In this document: positions 18,506-27,354 of the stretch, piece by piece | How positions within the stretch are numbered: the first letter of the stretch is position 1 | Layout: every line of letters begins with the position of its first letter | Source: Arenibacter aquaticus | GTDB taxonomy: Bacteria > Bacteroidota > Bacteroidia > Flavobacteriales > Flavobacteriaceae | Direction of reading: 5' to 3' | Assembly: GCF_003957295.1 (NCBI RefSeq) | Contig: NZ_RQPJ01000001.1 | Location: 558,001-622,000 of the forward strand | DNA length: 64,000 bases | The notes under the pieces: model-generated | Database searches by the model: none | What the model saw: the letters and a program-made list of their open reading frames with translations, nothing else | Told to the model about the DNA's origin: nothing | Program-made: the position numbers and the translations under genes

Positions 18506-19282
18506 TTATCCGTTCAATTTAATATACCCCCCATCAATAGGAAAATCGGTACCCGTTATAAATGAGGCTTCATCCGAACAAAGGTAAACTGCCAAATTAG
18601 CCACCTCTTCAGGTTTCCCCATTCTGCCAATAGGCTGGGATTTGGAGAGTTTATCAAACATTTCGGCCTCTTTACCAGGGTAATTGGCCTTAATAAACCC
18701 ATCTACAAACGGAGTGTGGATCCTAGCCGGGGAAATGGTATTACAGCGAATACCATATTCCATATAATCCTTGGCCACAGAGTAGCTCATAGTGAGCACA
18801 GCCCCTTTTGACATGGAGTATGCAAAACGGTCCGTTATACCTACCGATGAAGCAATGGAGGCCATATTCAAGATCATCCCTCCTTTTTCCTTCATTTTTG
18901 TTATTACGGCATGCATACAATTATACACCCCTTTTACATTTACATTGTAGATACGGTCCATATCTTCTACACCCGTGCCTTCCAAATTCCCCACATGGGC
19001 AATTCCGGCATTGTTCACCAAAATATCTATGTACTGCTTTTCCGCAATACCGTTAATAATTTCGGCTACCTGCCCATTATTGGAGACATCGCAGGCGTGA
19101 AAAGTAACCTTTCCGCCATTGGATGAAATCTCCTTTGCCACGCGCTCTCCATTTTCGGCATTAAATTCCAAAATGTGCACATCAGCACCTTGTTTTGCAA
19201 AGGCCTTTGAAATAGCCTCACCAATACCGCTAGCGCCACCGGTGATTATTGCTGTTTTATTTTCTAAACTAAAAAGTGACAT
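18506..19282 (-). CDS. SDR dehydrogenase, probable L-2-keto-3-deoxyfuconate (or L-fucose) dehydrogenase
   Basis: 258 residues, cytosolic, classical short-chain dehydrogenase. The cofactor site TGGASGIGEAI is at residues 14-24, NNAG at 90-93, and the catalytic set is S142, Y155 and K159 (YSMSK). An acidic residue follows the second strand (HILEFNA), which favours NAD over NADP. It lies 39 bases downstream of L-fuconate dehydratase and in the same operon as the FAH enzyme. In the oxidative L-fucose pathway an SDR oxidises the C4 hydroxyl of 2-keto-3-deoxy-L-fuconate; another SDR can oxidise L-fucose itself. The sequence alone does not separate these two, but the gene order favours the former. 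Confidence 0.88.
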   Translation of the reverse strand: MSLFSLENKTAIITGGASGIGEAISKAFAKQGADVHILEFNAENGERVAKEISSNGGKVTFHACDVSNNGQVAEIINGIAEKQYIDILVNNAGIAHVGNLEGTGVEDMDRIYNVNVKGVYNCMHAVITKMKEKGGMILNMASIASSVGITDRFAYSMSKGAVLTMSYSVAKDYMEYGIRCNTISPARIHTPFVDGFIKANYPGKEAEMFDKLSKSQPIGRMGKPEEVANLAVYLCSDEASFITGTDFPIDGGYIKLNG

Positions 19283-19321
19283 ATTATTGCTATGATTGTT
19301 TTTTACTACTGTTTTAATGGA

Positions 19322-20647
19322 CTATTCCTTCATTAAGGCATCCTCTTGCCAAACAACCCCATTTGGGAAACTGTAATCTTCCAAGGATTTCTCTTTCATG
19401 GTAATACTGTAACCTGGCATGGATGGAGGCATATAAGCACCATTCTTTATTACCACCGGATCGTAAAAATGCTCGTGCAAATGATCTACGAATTCAATGA
19501 TACGATCTTCCAAGGAACCACTTATTGCTATGTAATCAATCATGGAAAGGTGTTGCACGTACTCACAAAGTCCAACTCCGCCTGCATGTGGACAAACAGG
19601 AATATTAAATTTTGCCGCCATTAACAAGATGGCCAAAATTTCATTTACCCCACCAACTCTGCAGCTATCAATCTGACAAATACCGATGGCATCGGCCTGC
19701 ATCAACTGCTTAAAGACAACCCTATTCTGGCAATGTTCACCAGTTGCCACTTTTACGGGAGCGACAGCCTTGGCAATTTTGGCATGCCCCAAAATGTCGT
19801 CCGGACTGGTTGGCTCCTCTATCCACCATGGATCAAACTTTTTAAGTTCAGCCATATTGGCTATTGCCTCATCCACATCCCATTTTTGATTGGCATCCAT
19901 CATCAGTCTTAAATCGCTTCCGATCTCTTCCCTAATTATGGCTGCACGTCGCATATCGTCTTGTAGATCGGAACCTACTTTTATTTTCATGTGCTTAAAG
20001 CCGGCCTCTTTTGCCTCCTTGCACAATCTCCTCATTTTATCATCAGGATATCCCAACCAACCTGCAGAGGTAGTGTATGCCGGATAACCATCTTTTAGTA
20101 ATTTATCTATACGCTGCTGTTTGGTAGCTGTCTTTTCCTTTAGCATAGCCAAGGCTTCCTCTGGAGTAACGGCGTCCGTAATATATGTGAAGTCTACACA
20201 GGACACCAATTCTTCCGGGGTCATATCGGCCAAAAGTTTCCAAAGTGGCTTTTTTTCCACCTTGGCATATAGGTCCCAAACCGCATTCACCACAGCACCG
20301 GTAGCCAAATGTATTACTCCCTTCTCAGGCCCAAGCCAACGCAATTGACTGTCGCCAGTAATCATCTTCCAAAAAGCACCCATATTGGCGGTAAAACTCT
20401 CCAAGGATTTTCCTTTCACCAAAGGAGCCAGAGAATTAATTGCCGCTGCGCACAACTCATTGCCCCTACCAATGGTAAAGGTAAGACCGTGTCCTTCCAA
20501 ACCATCTGGATGGTCTGTTTTTAAAATAACATAGGCCGCGGAATAATCCGGGTCTGGATTCATTGCATCTGATCCGTCCAAGGATCTACTGGTTGGAAAT
20601 CGGACATCCTTAACCAGAACATCCGTAATTATAGTTTTACTGTCCAT
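19322..20647 (-). CDS. L-fuconate dehydratase (enolase superfamily)
   Basis: 441 residues, cytosolic. The alignment of key residues with the characterised Xanthomonas enzyme holds at a constant offset of three: KIK with K223 as base, metal ligands D251 (MMDANQ), E277 (IEEP) and E304 (TGEH), and H354 (CPHAGG). The N-terminal part (TDVLVKDVRFPTSRSLDGSDAMNP) is also typical of this group, as is the length near 440. It dehydrates L-fuconate to 2-keto-3-deoxy-L-fuconate. It sits directly after the AraC regulator gene (102-base gap) and before the SDR. This is the strongest single pointer to fucose as the sugar released by the locus. Confidence 0.94.
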   Translation of the reverse strand: MDSKTIITDVLVKDVRFPTSRSLDGSDAMNPDPDYSAAYVILKTDHPDGLEGHGLTFTIGRGNELCAAAINSLAPLVKGKSLESFTANMGAFWKMITGDSQLRWLGPEKGVIHLATGAVVNAVWDLYAKVEKKPLWKLLADMTPEELVSCVDFTYITDAVTPEEALAMLKEKTATKQQRIDKLLKDGYPAYTTSAGWLGYPDDKMRRLCKEAKEAGFKHMKIKVGSDLQDDMRRAAIIREEIGSDLRLMMDANQKWDVDEAIANMAELKKFDPWWIEEPTSPDDILGHAKIAKAVAPVKVATGEHCQNRVVFKQLMQADAIGICQIDSCRVGGVNEILAILLMAAKFNIPVCPHAGGVGLCEYVQHLSMIDYIAISGSLEDRIIEFVDHLHEHFYDPVVIKNGAYMPPSMPGYSITMKEKSLEDYSFPNGVVWQEDALMKE

Positions 20648-20749
20648 CTAAAGTTATATTATTCGCACAAAATTACATCTTAACCAAGTTTATTTCCACC
20701 ACTAGAAACTCCAATACCGATACTTTTTTAACCCTATTTGAAAAATAAG

Positions 20750-21616
20750 CTATTTTTGGGTATGAAGCTTAATATACTCTGAAGGGGACATTCCGGTGAT
20801 GGACTTAAAATGTCTATTGAAATTAGAAATATTGTTAAAGCCAGATTCATAACAGACCGGTGTAATATTGTTACCGTTCTCAATCAACAATTTGCAGGCA
20901 TATCCTATCCGGATCTCATTTAAATAGCGGGTAAAGGTTTTTCTGTGGATCCGCTTAAAGAACCTACTGAAGGCGGAGGGGTTCATTTTAGCAATTTCGG
21001 CCACATCCTTGGAACCAATAGGCTGGTTAAAGTTCTTAAAAACAAACTCATATATCTCATCCAATCCTTTATTATCAGTCTTATTAAAAGAGTTTAAAAA
21101 CCCAGGACTGGAAAGCAATTGGTATTCCTCATGATTGGCCAATTGGTACAAGACTTCCACAAAGCGAATGGTTTTTTCAAAGGGATCAAAATCTTGCAAT
21201 GCCATAATTTTACCAATTACTTTGGGATCCATATTGGAAAACTTGATGCCCTGCCTGGCCCTTTTTATCATTTGCTGAATAGGCTTCATTTCTATGGCAT
21301 TTAGAAAATCTACCCCCAAAAAGTCCTCCTTGAAATGAATGGCTATGGCTTCTGACATTAGCTTGGAATCGGGCTCAAAATAAATTTCATCATTAAGCCA
21401 CATATGGGGAAGGTTCTTACCTATCAACACCAAATCCCCTTCCGAGAATTTCTCTATCCCATCTCCAATAAAACGGGTACCACTACTTTCAACAATATAT
21501 ACCAATTCCAATTCTGGATGATAATGCCAAATTTTAAGAAAATGGGGGTAGCTATTCTGGGTAACGGTAAACGAACTGTTTTTTAGACTCGCCCTATTCA
21601 GAAGATGTAGCTTCAT
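20750..21616 (-). CDS. AraC-family transcriptional regulator
   Basis: 288 residues. An N-terminal cupin-like sensor domain (HYHPELELVYIVESSGTRF, GDLVLIGKNLPHMW) is followed by two C-terminal helix-turn-helix motifs at ~180-285, with GSKDVAEIAKMNPSAFSRFF and the family signature ending MSPSEYIKLH. It is transcribed in the same direction as the enzyme operon and lies at its upstream end, divergent to the sigma/FecR gene pair on the other strand. It probably binds a sugar or an intermediate such as fucose or fuconate and switches on the minus-strand operon. The 231-base divergent region contains a short palindrome at 21666 that could be a binding site. Confidence 0.9.
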   Translation of the reverse strand: MKLHLLNRASLKNSSFTVTQNSYPHFLKIWHYHPELELVYIVESSGTRFIGDGIEKFSEGDLVLIGKNLPHMWLNDEIYFEPDSKLMSEAIAIHFKEDFLGVDFLNAIEMKPIQQMIKRARQGIKFSNMDPKVIGKIMALQDFDPFEKTIRFVEVLYQLANHEEYQLLSSPGFLNSFNKTDNKGLDEIYEFVFKNFNQPIGSKDVAEIAKMNPSAFSRFFKRIHRKTFTRYLNEIRIGYACKLLIENGNNITPVCYESGFNNISNFNRHFKSITGMSPSEYIKLHTQK

Positions 21617-21665
21617 AAGAATTATAAAGAAAAATTAAGACTCAGTTTTAAAACATTAAATATAC

Positions 21666-21682
21666 ACCTTTTTTTAAAAGGT
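21666..21682. promoter_or_regulatory. 17-bp palindrome in the AraC/sigma divergent region
   Basis: ACCTTTT-TTT-AAAAGGT gives perfect 7-base arms around three T residues. It is centred about 58 bases upstream of the AraC start and about 174 upstream of the sigma factor start. It could be an operator for either side. AT-richness makes chance occurrence possible, so this is a weak call. Confidence 0.3.
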
Positions 21683-21847
21683 TTTAATATTGGCAAAAAA
21701 AGTATTGTTATAGGTTAATTCTTTGGTTGAATTGTAAGAAAAAAGAAGTTATTTTCGGGCAGCAATTTTTGCGGACCTATTTGTAATACTAAAAAAATAG
21801 ACCTAATTTTTCTCGCTCAAATTTTCAATTTGCTAATTTCTTTGAAC

Positions 21848-22438
21848 ATGTCAGGACAATCTTTAGCGTTTTTATTGGCTTCATTGAAAAAAGGAAATAG
21901 GGCCGCGTTTGAAGCCATATTCGACCTTTATGAGAAAAGGTTGTATTACTTTGTGTTCTCTATAACCAAATCCGAATATGCCACAGAGGAAATTCTGCAG
22001 GAAGTATTTATAAAAATATGGACAAAAAAGGAAACCATAGACCTTGACCGTTCCTTTGAGTCCTTTATTTTCACCATTGCCAAAAATTTAACCTACAATT
22101 ACCTTAGAAATATTGCCAATCAACAATCGCTAAAAGAAGAATATTGGAAAAACATTACCTCATTAAACGAGGAAACCAAAGATTCCATAATCCTAGCGGA
22201 ATACGAGGATATTGTAAATGACATCCTTCAACAGATACCTACCCAAAAGCGCAGTATCTATATTTTATCCAAGCAACAAGGAAAAAGTAATAAAGAAATT
22301 GCTGATCTTTTGGGAATCACCCAAAAAACGGTAAAAAACCACCTTTGGAAGACCCTTCAAATTATTAGGACCCAACTGGAACCACATATTACCGATAGCG
22401 TTTACGCAAGCCTTCTTGGCTTATTTCTTTTTTACTAA
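21848..22438 (+). CDS. ECF sigma factor, FecI-like
   Basis: 196 residues from ATG 21848; a TTG six codons upstream is less likely. Region 2 (AFEAIFDLYEKRLYYFVFSI, EEILQEVFIKIWTKK) and region 4 (QIPTQKRSIYILSKQQGKSNKEIADLLGITQKTVKNHL) are both present, as in the Bacteroidetes sigma-70 factors paired with FecR. It would direct RNA polymerase to the SusC1/SusD1 operon once the anti-sigma factor in the membrane is signalled by the TonB-dependent receptor. It is followed by FecR after 114 bases. No matching promoter could be confirmed by eye. Confidence 0.92.
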   Translation: MSGQSLAFLLASLKKGNRAAFEAIFDLYEKRLYYFVFSITKSEYATEEILQEVFIKIWTKKETIDLDRSFESFIFTIAKNLTYNYLRNIANQQSLKEEYWKNITSLNEETKDSIILAEYEDIVNDILQQIPTQKRSIYILSKQQGKSNKEIADLLGITQKTVKNHLWKTLQIIRTQLEPHITDSVYASLLGLFLFY

Positions 22439-22552
22439 GACCCTCCATATTCATGTAATTCGCAAAAAATATAGCTCCCATTTGGGACTTTTACATTTTT
22501 AGCGTGTATTAATTATACGACCCATAATATTTTAATTAATCAACCCTAATAG

Positions 22553-23803
22553 TTGAACAGCAAAAATCTAACATATAGGCTTTTCCAAAAGTTGGCGGAT
22601 AATACCATTTCCAAAGAGGAATTTGATAAGCTTATGGAACTTATTAAAGTTAGGGAAACCAATAACATTTCAGATGCGGCTTGGGCGGCACAATGGAAAA
22701 AGATTAAATCTTCAAAATATTTTATTAGGGAGCGACACGATTTGGATTCAAAGGTTTTATTTCAAAAAATCCTCAATAAAATTGAACCCCTGGAAAACCT
22801 ACAAAAAGCCAAGAAAAAAAAGATATTGGCCCCTAAGGTATATTGGACGGGTATTGCCGCCTGTTTCCTTATTATTGCTGGCATTTTTACATTTTATAAA
22901 AAGAATACCGTACCCCAACCAGGCTTAACCAACCCCATAGAACAGCATTTGGACGCCAATGCCATAACCCTTCAACTGGACAATGGCAATATTGAGACCA
23001 TTTCTGAAAGTGGTGAGCGAAAAATTACTTCTCCAACGGGGGGTCTTCTTGCTTCACAGCAGGGGAACACCTTGGAATACAAAGGCAATAAGGCCCAGGA
23101 AAAATTGGTGTACAACACCTTAAACATCCCTTTTGGAAAGCAGTTTGAGCTGCTTTTATCCGATGGGACACAGGTTACCTTAAACTCGGGAAGTTCCTTG
23201 CGATACCCTGTGAATTTCATAGCAGGCAAAGACAGGAAAGTATACTTAAAAGGGGAAGCCTTTTTTGATGTTGCCAAGGATGCCTCCCACCCCTTTATTG
23301 TAAATGCAGATCAGATCAACATACGTGTATTGGGCACACAGTTCAACCTTTCCTTTTATCCGGAAGATGAAGATATCAGCACCGTGTTGGTTGAAGGCTC
23401 TGTTGCCCTTTACAAGGAAGGGGCCGATATGAAAAAAAACACCACTACCCAACTCGTCCCAGGTCAGCAAGCTGCCTTTAACAAAAGTAAGAACGAAATG
23501 TCCGTGAATCAGGTAGACACCCATAACCATACGGCTTGGAAGGACGGCTACCTTCTTTTTAAGGCTTCTCCTTTTTACAGAATAAGGTCAAAATTGGAAC
23601 GCCATTTCAACATAAGTATAGAAGACAAAACCCAGCTTTTGCACAATCAGGTCTATACGGCCACATTTAGAAACGAAACTATTGAAGAAATCCTTGAGGC
23701 TTTTAAGGAAGATACTCCTTTCCAATACAAAAGGGAAGGATCCAAAATAACGATACTAGACAACAACAATGCTAATTTAAAGAAAGATGCCTATGAAAAG
23801 TAA
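22553..23803 (+). CDS. FecR-family anti-sigma factor
   Basis: 416 residues. The N-terminal cytoplasmic part (residues 1-~98) is followed by a single transmembrane helix (GIAACFLIIAGIFTFY, ~100-118), then the periplasmic FecR domain with FELLLSDGTQVTLNSGSSLRYPV and GEAFFDVAKDASHPFIV, and a C-terminal DUF4974-type domain (FKASPFYRIRSKLERHFN). It holds the sigma factor inactive and passes the receptor signal inward. The start is odd: the only codon that keeps the N-terminal helix is TTG 22553, directly after an in-frame TAG. The first in-frame ATG is 27 codons later and would cut into the conserved N-terminal region. Confidence 0.88.
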   Translation: MNSKNLTYRLFQKLADNTISKEEFDKLMELIKVRETNNISDAAWAAQWKKIKSSKYFIRERHDLDSKVLFQKILNKIEPLENLQKAKKKKILAPKVYWTGIAACFLIIAGIFTFYKKNTVPQPGLTNPIEQHLDANAITLQLDNGNIETISESGERKITSPTGGLLASQQGNTLEYKGNKAQEKLVYNTLNIPFGKQFELLLSDGTQVTLNSGSSLRYPVNFIAGKDRKVYLKGEAFFDVAKDASHPFIVNADQINIRVLGTQFNLSFYPEDEDISTVLVEGSVALYKEGADMKKNTTTQLVPGQQAAFNKSKNEMSVNQVDTHNHTAWKDGYLLFKASPFYRIRSKLERHFNISIEDKTQLLHNQVYTATFRNETIEEILEAFKEDTPFQYKREGSKITILDNNNANLKKDAYEK

Positions 23804-23844
23804 ATAGAAATACGAGCGCTAGAAAAGTCACTTTTACAAAAAAA

Positions 23845-23870
23845 CCGGAAAATGTTGGCGCATTTCCCGG
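23845..23870 (+). promoter_or_regulatory. Leader hairpin upstream of SusC1
   Basis: CCGGAAAATG (23845-23854) pairs with CATTTCCCGG (23861-23870) with one mismatch around a six-base loop. It lies 28 bases upstream of the SusC1 start codon. No T-run follows, so it is not a simple terminator. It could stabilise the mRNA or affect translation of the receptor, whose transcript must be far more abundant than that of FecR. Confidence 0.4.
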
Positions 23871-23897
23871 CATAATAAAGTGATGTAAACAAACAAA

Positions 23898-26800
23898 ATG
23901 TTCAATCACCAAACACATTACAAAAGTATGAAAAAATTCAACCTAGTCCGGCCTCTCCATGCGGATTGGCTAAGCAAACATCATTTAAAGATGAAACTAA
24001 CAACACTATTACTTATAGTTTCTCTATTTAAAATTCAGGCCAACACTTACGGACAGAACACTAAAATCTCACTCAACCTTAAAAACGTAACCGTTGAAAA
24101 GGTGTTTAAGGAAATAGAATCCCTATCCGATTTTAGGTTTTTGTACAATCACGAAAAGGTAAATTTAAATAGAACAGTTTCCGTAACCGCAAGGAAGCAA
24201 CCTATCTCCAATATATTGGATGGGATTTTTGAAGCAACAGATGTGTACTTCACCGTAAAGAACAAGCAGATTATTTTAAAAACGGGAAAACCAATCCAAC
24301 CTATTTCCCCTATCAAGGAGGAGGTAGAGCAACACACTGTAAGTGGTACCATTACCGATATGGATGGCGCTCCCCTACCTGGGGCAAACATAGTGGAGAA
24401 AGGTACCACCAATGGGGTTACGGCCGATTTTGACGGGAATTTCTCCCTTGATGTAGCCAATGAAAATGCAACCTTGGTGGTATCCTACATCGGATTCGCC
24501 TCCAAGGAAGTACCACTTAACGGACAATCCTCTATTTCCATCAGTTTGGAAGAAAGCGCTGCCGGACTGGATGAGGTGGTATTGATAGGGTATGGTACCC
24601 AGAAAAAAAGTGACCTTACCGGTGCAGTGGGCTCCGTTAAGGCCGAAGAACTTGCAGAGAGACCTGCTGCCTCTTTAAACCAGGCCATGGCAGGTAAGGT
24701 TGCCGGTGTAAACGTAACTTCCGGATCTGGAAGACCAGGTGGTAGAACCGTAGTACGTATCCGAGGAAATACCTCGGTTAGTATTGCCAATACACCGCTA
24801 TATGTAATTGACGGTGTTATCCTTAATGCGGCCAGTTTACCCAACGGGAGTACCCCAATAGATTATTTGAACCCCAATGACATAGAATCCATTGAGGTTT
24901 TAAAAGATGCTTCTGCAACTGCCATCTATGGAGCAAGAGGTGCCAATGGTGTAATACTGGTGTCTACCAAAAAAGGAACAACAACTGGTGAGACCCATCT
25001 TAACTACGATGTGGATTTTAGTCTAGGAACCTTGCCCAAAAAGCTCGATCTTTTAAATGCTGAAGAATTCCTTCTTGTTGAGGAAATAGCGTACGCCAAT
25101 GCTGAAAAATTTGACCCGGACGGCTGGGCAGGAGGCAGGTACACAGATCCTAGATTAAAAAGAACAGACCCTAGGCTTTTTGATGCCGATGGCAAGCCGC
25201 TTTATGATACGGATTGGCAGGATGAAGCCATTAGGGATGCAATTACCCAAAATCACCAACTTTCTTTTACAGGTGGTAACCAAAAATCAAATTTTGGACT
25301 GTTTATGGGTTTCAGGGATGAAGAAGGCCTTATCGTAGAATCATGGCTAAAGCGTTATTCCGGGAGATTTACCCTGGACACAGAGGTTACCGATTGGTTA
25401 AAAGTTGGAGGTACCTTGAGCTATAACGACCAAAATGAAAAACAAGTAGACCAACTTGGTGGTGGTGGTATCACCACAATGCGACAAGTTTTTGAGGCAC
25501 TGCCTATTATACCAGTGCGCTATGAGGACGGTACTTGGGGGTCCAATATTCACTATCCAGGAATGGAAGGTGGCGGTAGCCCAGTGGCCGTAGCCAACGA
25601 CCGTAGGTATTTCCTTAAGACCCAAACAGTTCTTGGTAACTTCTATAGCAATATTGAATTCAATGATAACCTACAATTGAGAACTACACTAGGTACCAAT
25701 ATCATTAACCAAAGAAACGATTACTACGGAGGCAAGGACCTAAGATATATAGCCATGCCCGATGGTGCCGCATATGTGGATAACTCCCGTTACAATTCAT
25801 GGCAGTTTGAAAACTATTTGACCTATATGAAGGATTTTGACAGCAACAATTCCCTGACGGCCATGGCCGGACTTTCCTGGCAGCATGTAGATCAATTTAG
25901 TTCACGCGCATCCACACGTGGGTTTACCGATGACTTTTACGGTTTTAACAACCTTGGTGCCGGCTCTAACCCTCAGACGCCAACTTCTAGCAAAACCGCT
26001 TATGGACTAAACTCTTATTTTGGGCGTGTCAACTATAACTACATGAACAAATATTTGTTGACCCTTACAGGTAGGGCCGACGGTTCGTCTAAATTTGGGC
26101 CGGAAAATCAGTTTGCCTTTTTCCCATCCGCAGCATTGGCATGGAGAGCTTCTGAAGAAGATTTTCTTTCGCAGAGCGAAACCATCTCCAATCTTAAAAT
26201 TAGAGCTAGTTACGGTGCCACCGGTAACTCAGAATTACCAGCTTATCAAGCTTTGGCAGGTTTAACCAATGGTTCGGTAATTTTTGATGGCGCCCGTTCC
26301 GCCTACACAGTCCCAGGCCGTATGTCCAACCCTGATTTAAAATGGGAAAAAACGGAACAGGTAGATGCCGGACTGGAATTGGGCCTTTTCAATAATCGTA
26401 TCGGGTTGGAAGTTGATGTATATCGCAAGTTAACTTCCGATATGCTTCTTAATGCTCCAGTTCCCTCTTCAAGTGGTTTTTCCAATGTTTTTAGAAACGT
26501 TGGTAGCATGGAAAACAAGGGTATTGAAATTAATTTGCATACTGTAAATTTTGATAATGAACTATTTGGATGGAATAGTAACTTCAATATTTCTATTAAT
26601 AAAAACGAAGTAACTGCTCTTTCAGGAGGTTCCGATATTTTCCTAGGATCCACATTGATCCGTGTTGGTGAACCAGTAAGTACTTTCTTCGGTTATATTG
26701 ATGAGGGCACATGGAACACAGATGAAGCCGCTGAGGCCGCCATCTATGATAGATTGCCAGGTGACATAAAATACCGTGACCTTAACAATGATGGGGCCAT

Positions 26801-27335
26801 TAATAGTGATGACCGGGCCATTATAGGCAAAGGTATCCCAGACGGCTTCGGAACTTTTTCCAACACCTTTAGATATGGCAATTTTGAGCTATTGGTAGAC
26901 CTACAGTTCCAATATGGCAATAGTGTAATGTACCGTGACGAACACTCAGCGGAAGACCGTCAGACAATTGCCAACAGCTTCGCGACCGTATTAAATGCGT
27001 GGACTCCGGACAATCAGGATACCGATATTGCCCAAATAAGACCAATTGCGGCAGGATACGATACAAATAACGATTCTGGAAAATTAAAGGATGCTTCCTT
27101 TTTAAGAGGTAGAAATTTAATGCTATCCTATGTATTCAAACCTGAATTGGTAGAGCGCTTACATTTAAATCGCCTAAGGGTATACACTTCGGTGCAGAAC
27201 TTTTTTGTATCAACCAAATATCCAGGGTATGACCCAGAAAGTTCAAATGGTGGCGGTGCCTTCGATCAAGGATTCTCCCTTTACGATTATCCAAGACCTC
27301 GCACCTTTATGATCGGATTAAATGTTGGACTATAA
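23898..27335 (+). CDS. SusC-like TonB-dependent receptor with STN signalling domain
   Basis: 1145 residues. The order is signal peptide (~30-52), STN domain (KISLNLKNVTVEKVFKEI, ~55-128), carboxypeptidase-regulatory-like domain (VSGTITDMDGAPLPGANI, ~148-230), plug (QAMAGKVAGVNVTSGSGRPGG, PLYVIDGV, KDASATAIYGARGANGVI), and the 22-strand barrel with terminal phenylalanine-rich strands. The STN domain contacts FecR and makes this a signal-transducing importer of oligosaccharides. It works with SusD1 directly downstream. ATG 23898 and ATG 23928 are both possible starts; the latter (MKKFNLVR) is the more common form. Together with the sigma factor and FecR it forms a complete cell-surface signalling unit. 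Confidence 0.94.
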   Translation: MFNHQTHYKSMKKFNLVRPLHADWLSKHHLKMKLTTLLLIVSLFKIQANTYGQNTKISLNLKNVTVEKVFKEIESLSDFRFLYNHEKVNLNRTVSVTARKQPISNILDGIFEATDVYFTVKNKQIILKTGKPIQPISPIKEEVEQHTVSGTITDMDGAPLPGANIVEKGTTNGVTADFDGNFSLDVANENATLVVSYIGFASKEVPLNGQSSISISLEESAAGLDEVVLIGYGTQKKSDLTGAVGSVKAEELAERPAASLNQAMAGKVAGVNVTSGSGRPGGRTVVRIRGNTSVSIANTPLYVIDGVILNAASLPNGSTPIDYLNPNDIESIEVLKDASATAIYGARGANGVILVSTKKGTTTGETHLNYDVDFSLGTLPKKLDLLNAEEFLLVEEIAYANAEKFDPDGWAGGRYTDPRLKRTDPRLFDADGKPLYDTDWQDEAIRDAITQNHQLSFTGGNQKSNFGLFMGFRDEEGLIVESWLKRYSGRFTLDTEVTDWLKVGGTLSYNDQNEKQVDQLGGGGITTMRQVFEALPIIPVRYEDGTWGSNIHYPGMEGGGSPVAVANDRRYFLKTQTVLGNFYSNIEFNDNLQLRTTLGTNIINQRNDYYGGKDLRYIAMPDGAAYVDNSRYNSWQFENYLTYMKDFDSNNSLTAMAGLSWQHVDQFSSRASTRGFTDDFYGFNNLGAGSNPQTPTSSKTAYGLNSYFGRVNYNYMNKYLLTLTGRADGSSKFGPENQFAFFPSAALAWRASEEDFLSQSETISNLKIRASYGATGNSELPAYQALAGLTNGSVIFDGARSAYTVPGRMSNPDLKWEKTEQVDAGLELGLFNNRIGLEVDVYRKLTSDMLLNAPVPSSSGFSNVFRNVGSMENKGIEINLHTVNFDNELFGWNSNFNISINKNEVTALSGGSDIFLGSTLIRVGEPVSTFFGYIDEGTWNTDEAAEAAIYDRLPGDIKYRDLNNDGAINSDDRAIIGKGIPDGFGTFSNTFRYGNFELLVDLQFQYGNSVMYRDEHSAEDRQTIANSFATVLNAWTPDNQDTDIAQIRPIAAGYDTNNDSGKLKDASFLRGRNLMLSYVFKPELVERLHLNRLRVYTSVQNFFVSTKYPGYDPESSNGGGAFDQGFSLYDYPRPRTFMIGLNVGL

Positions 27336-27354
27336 TCATATAAAAGATAAAAAA

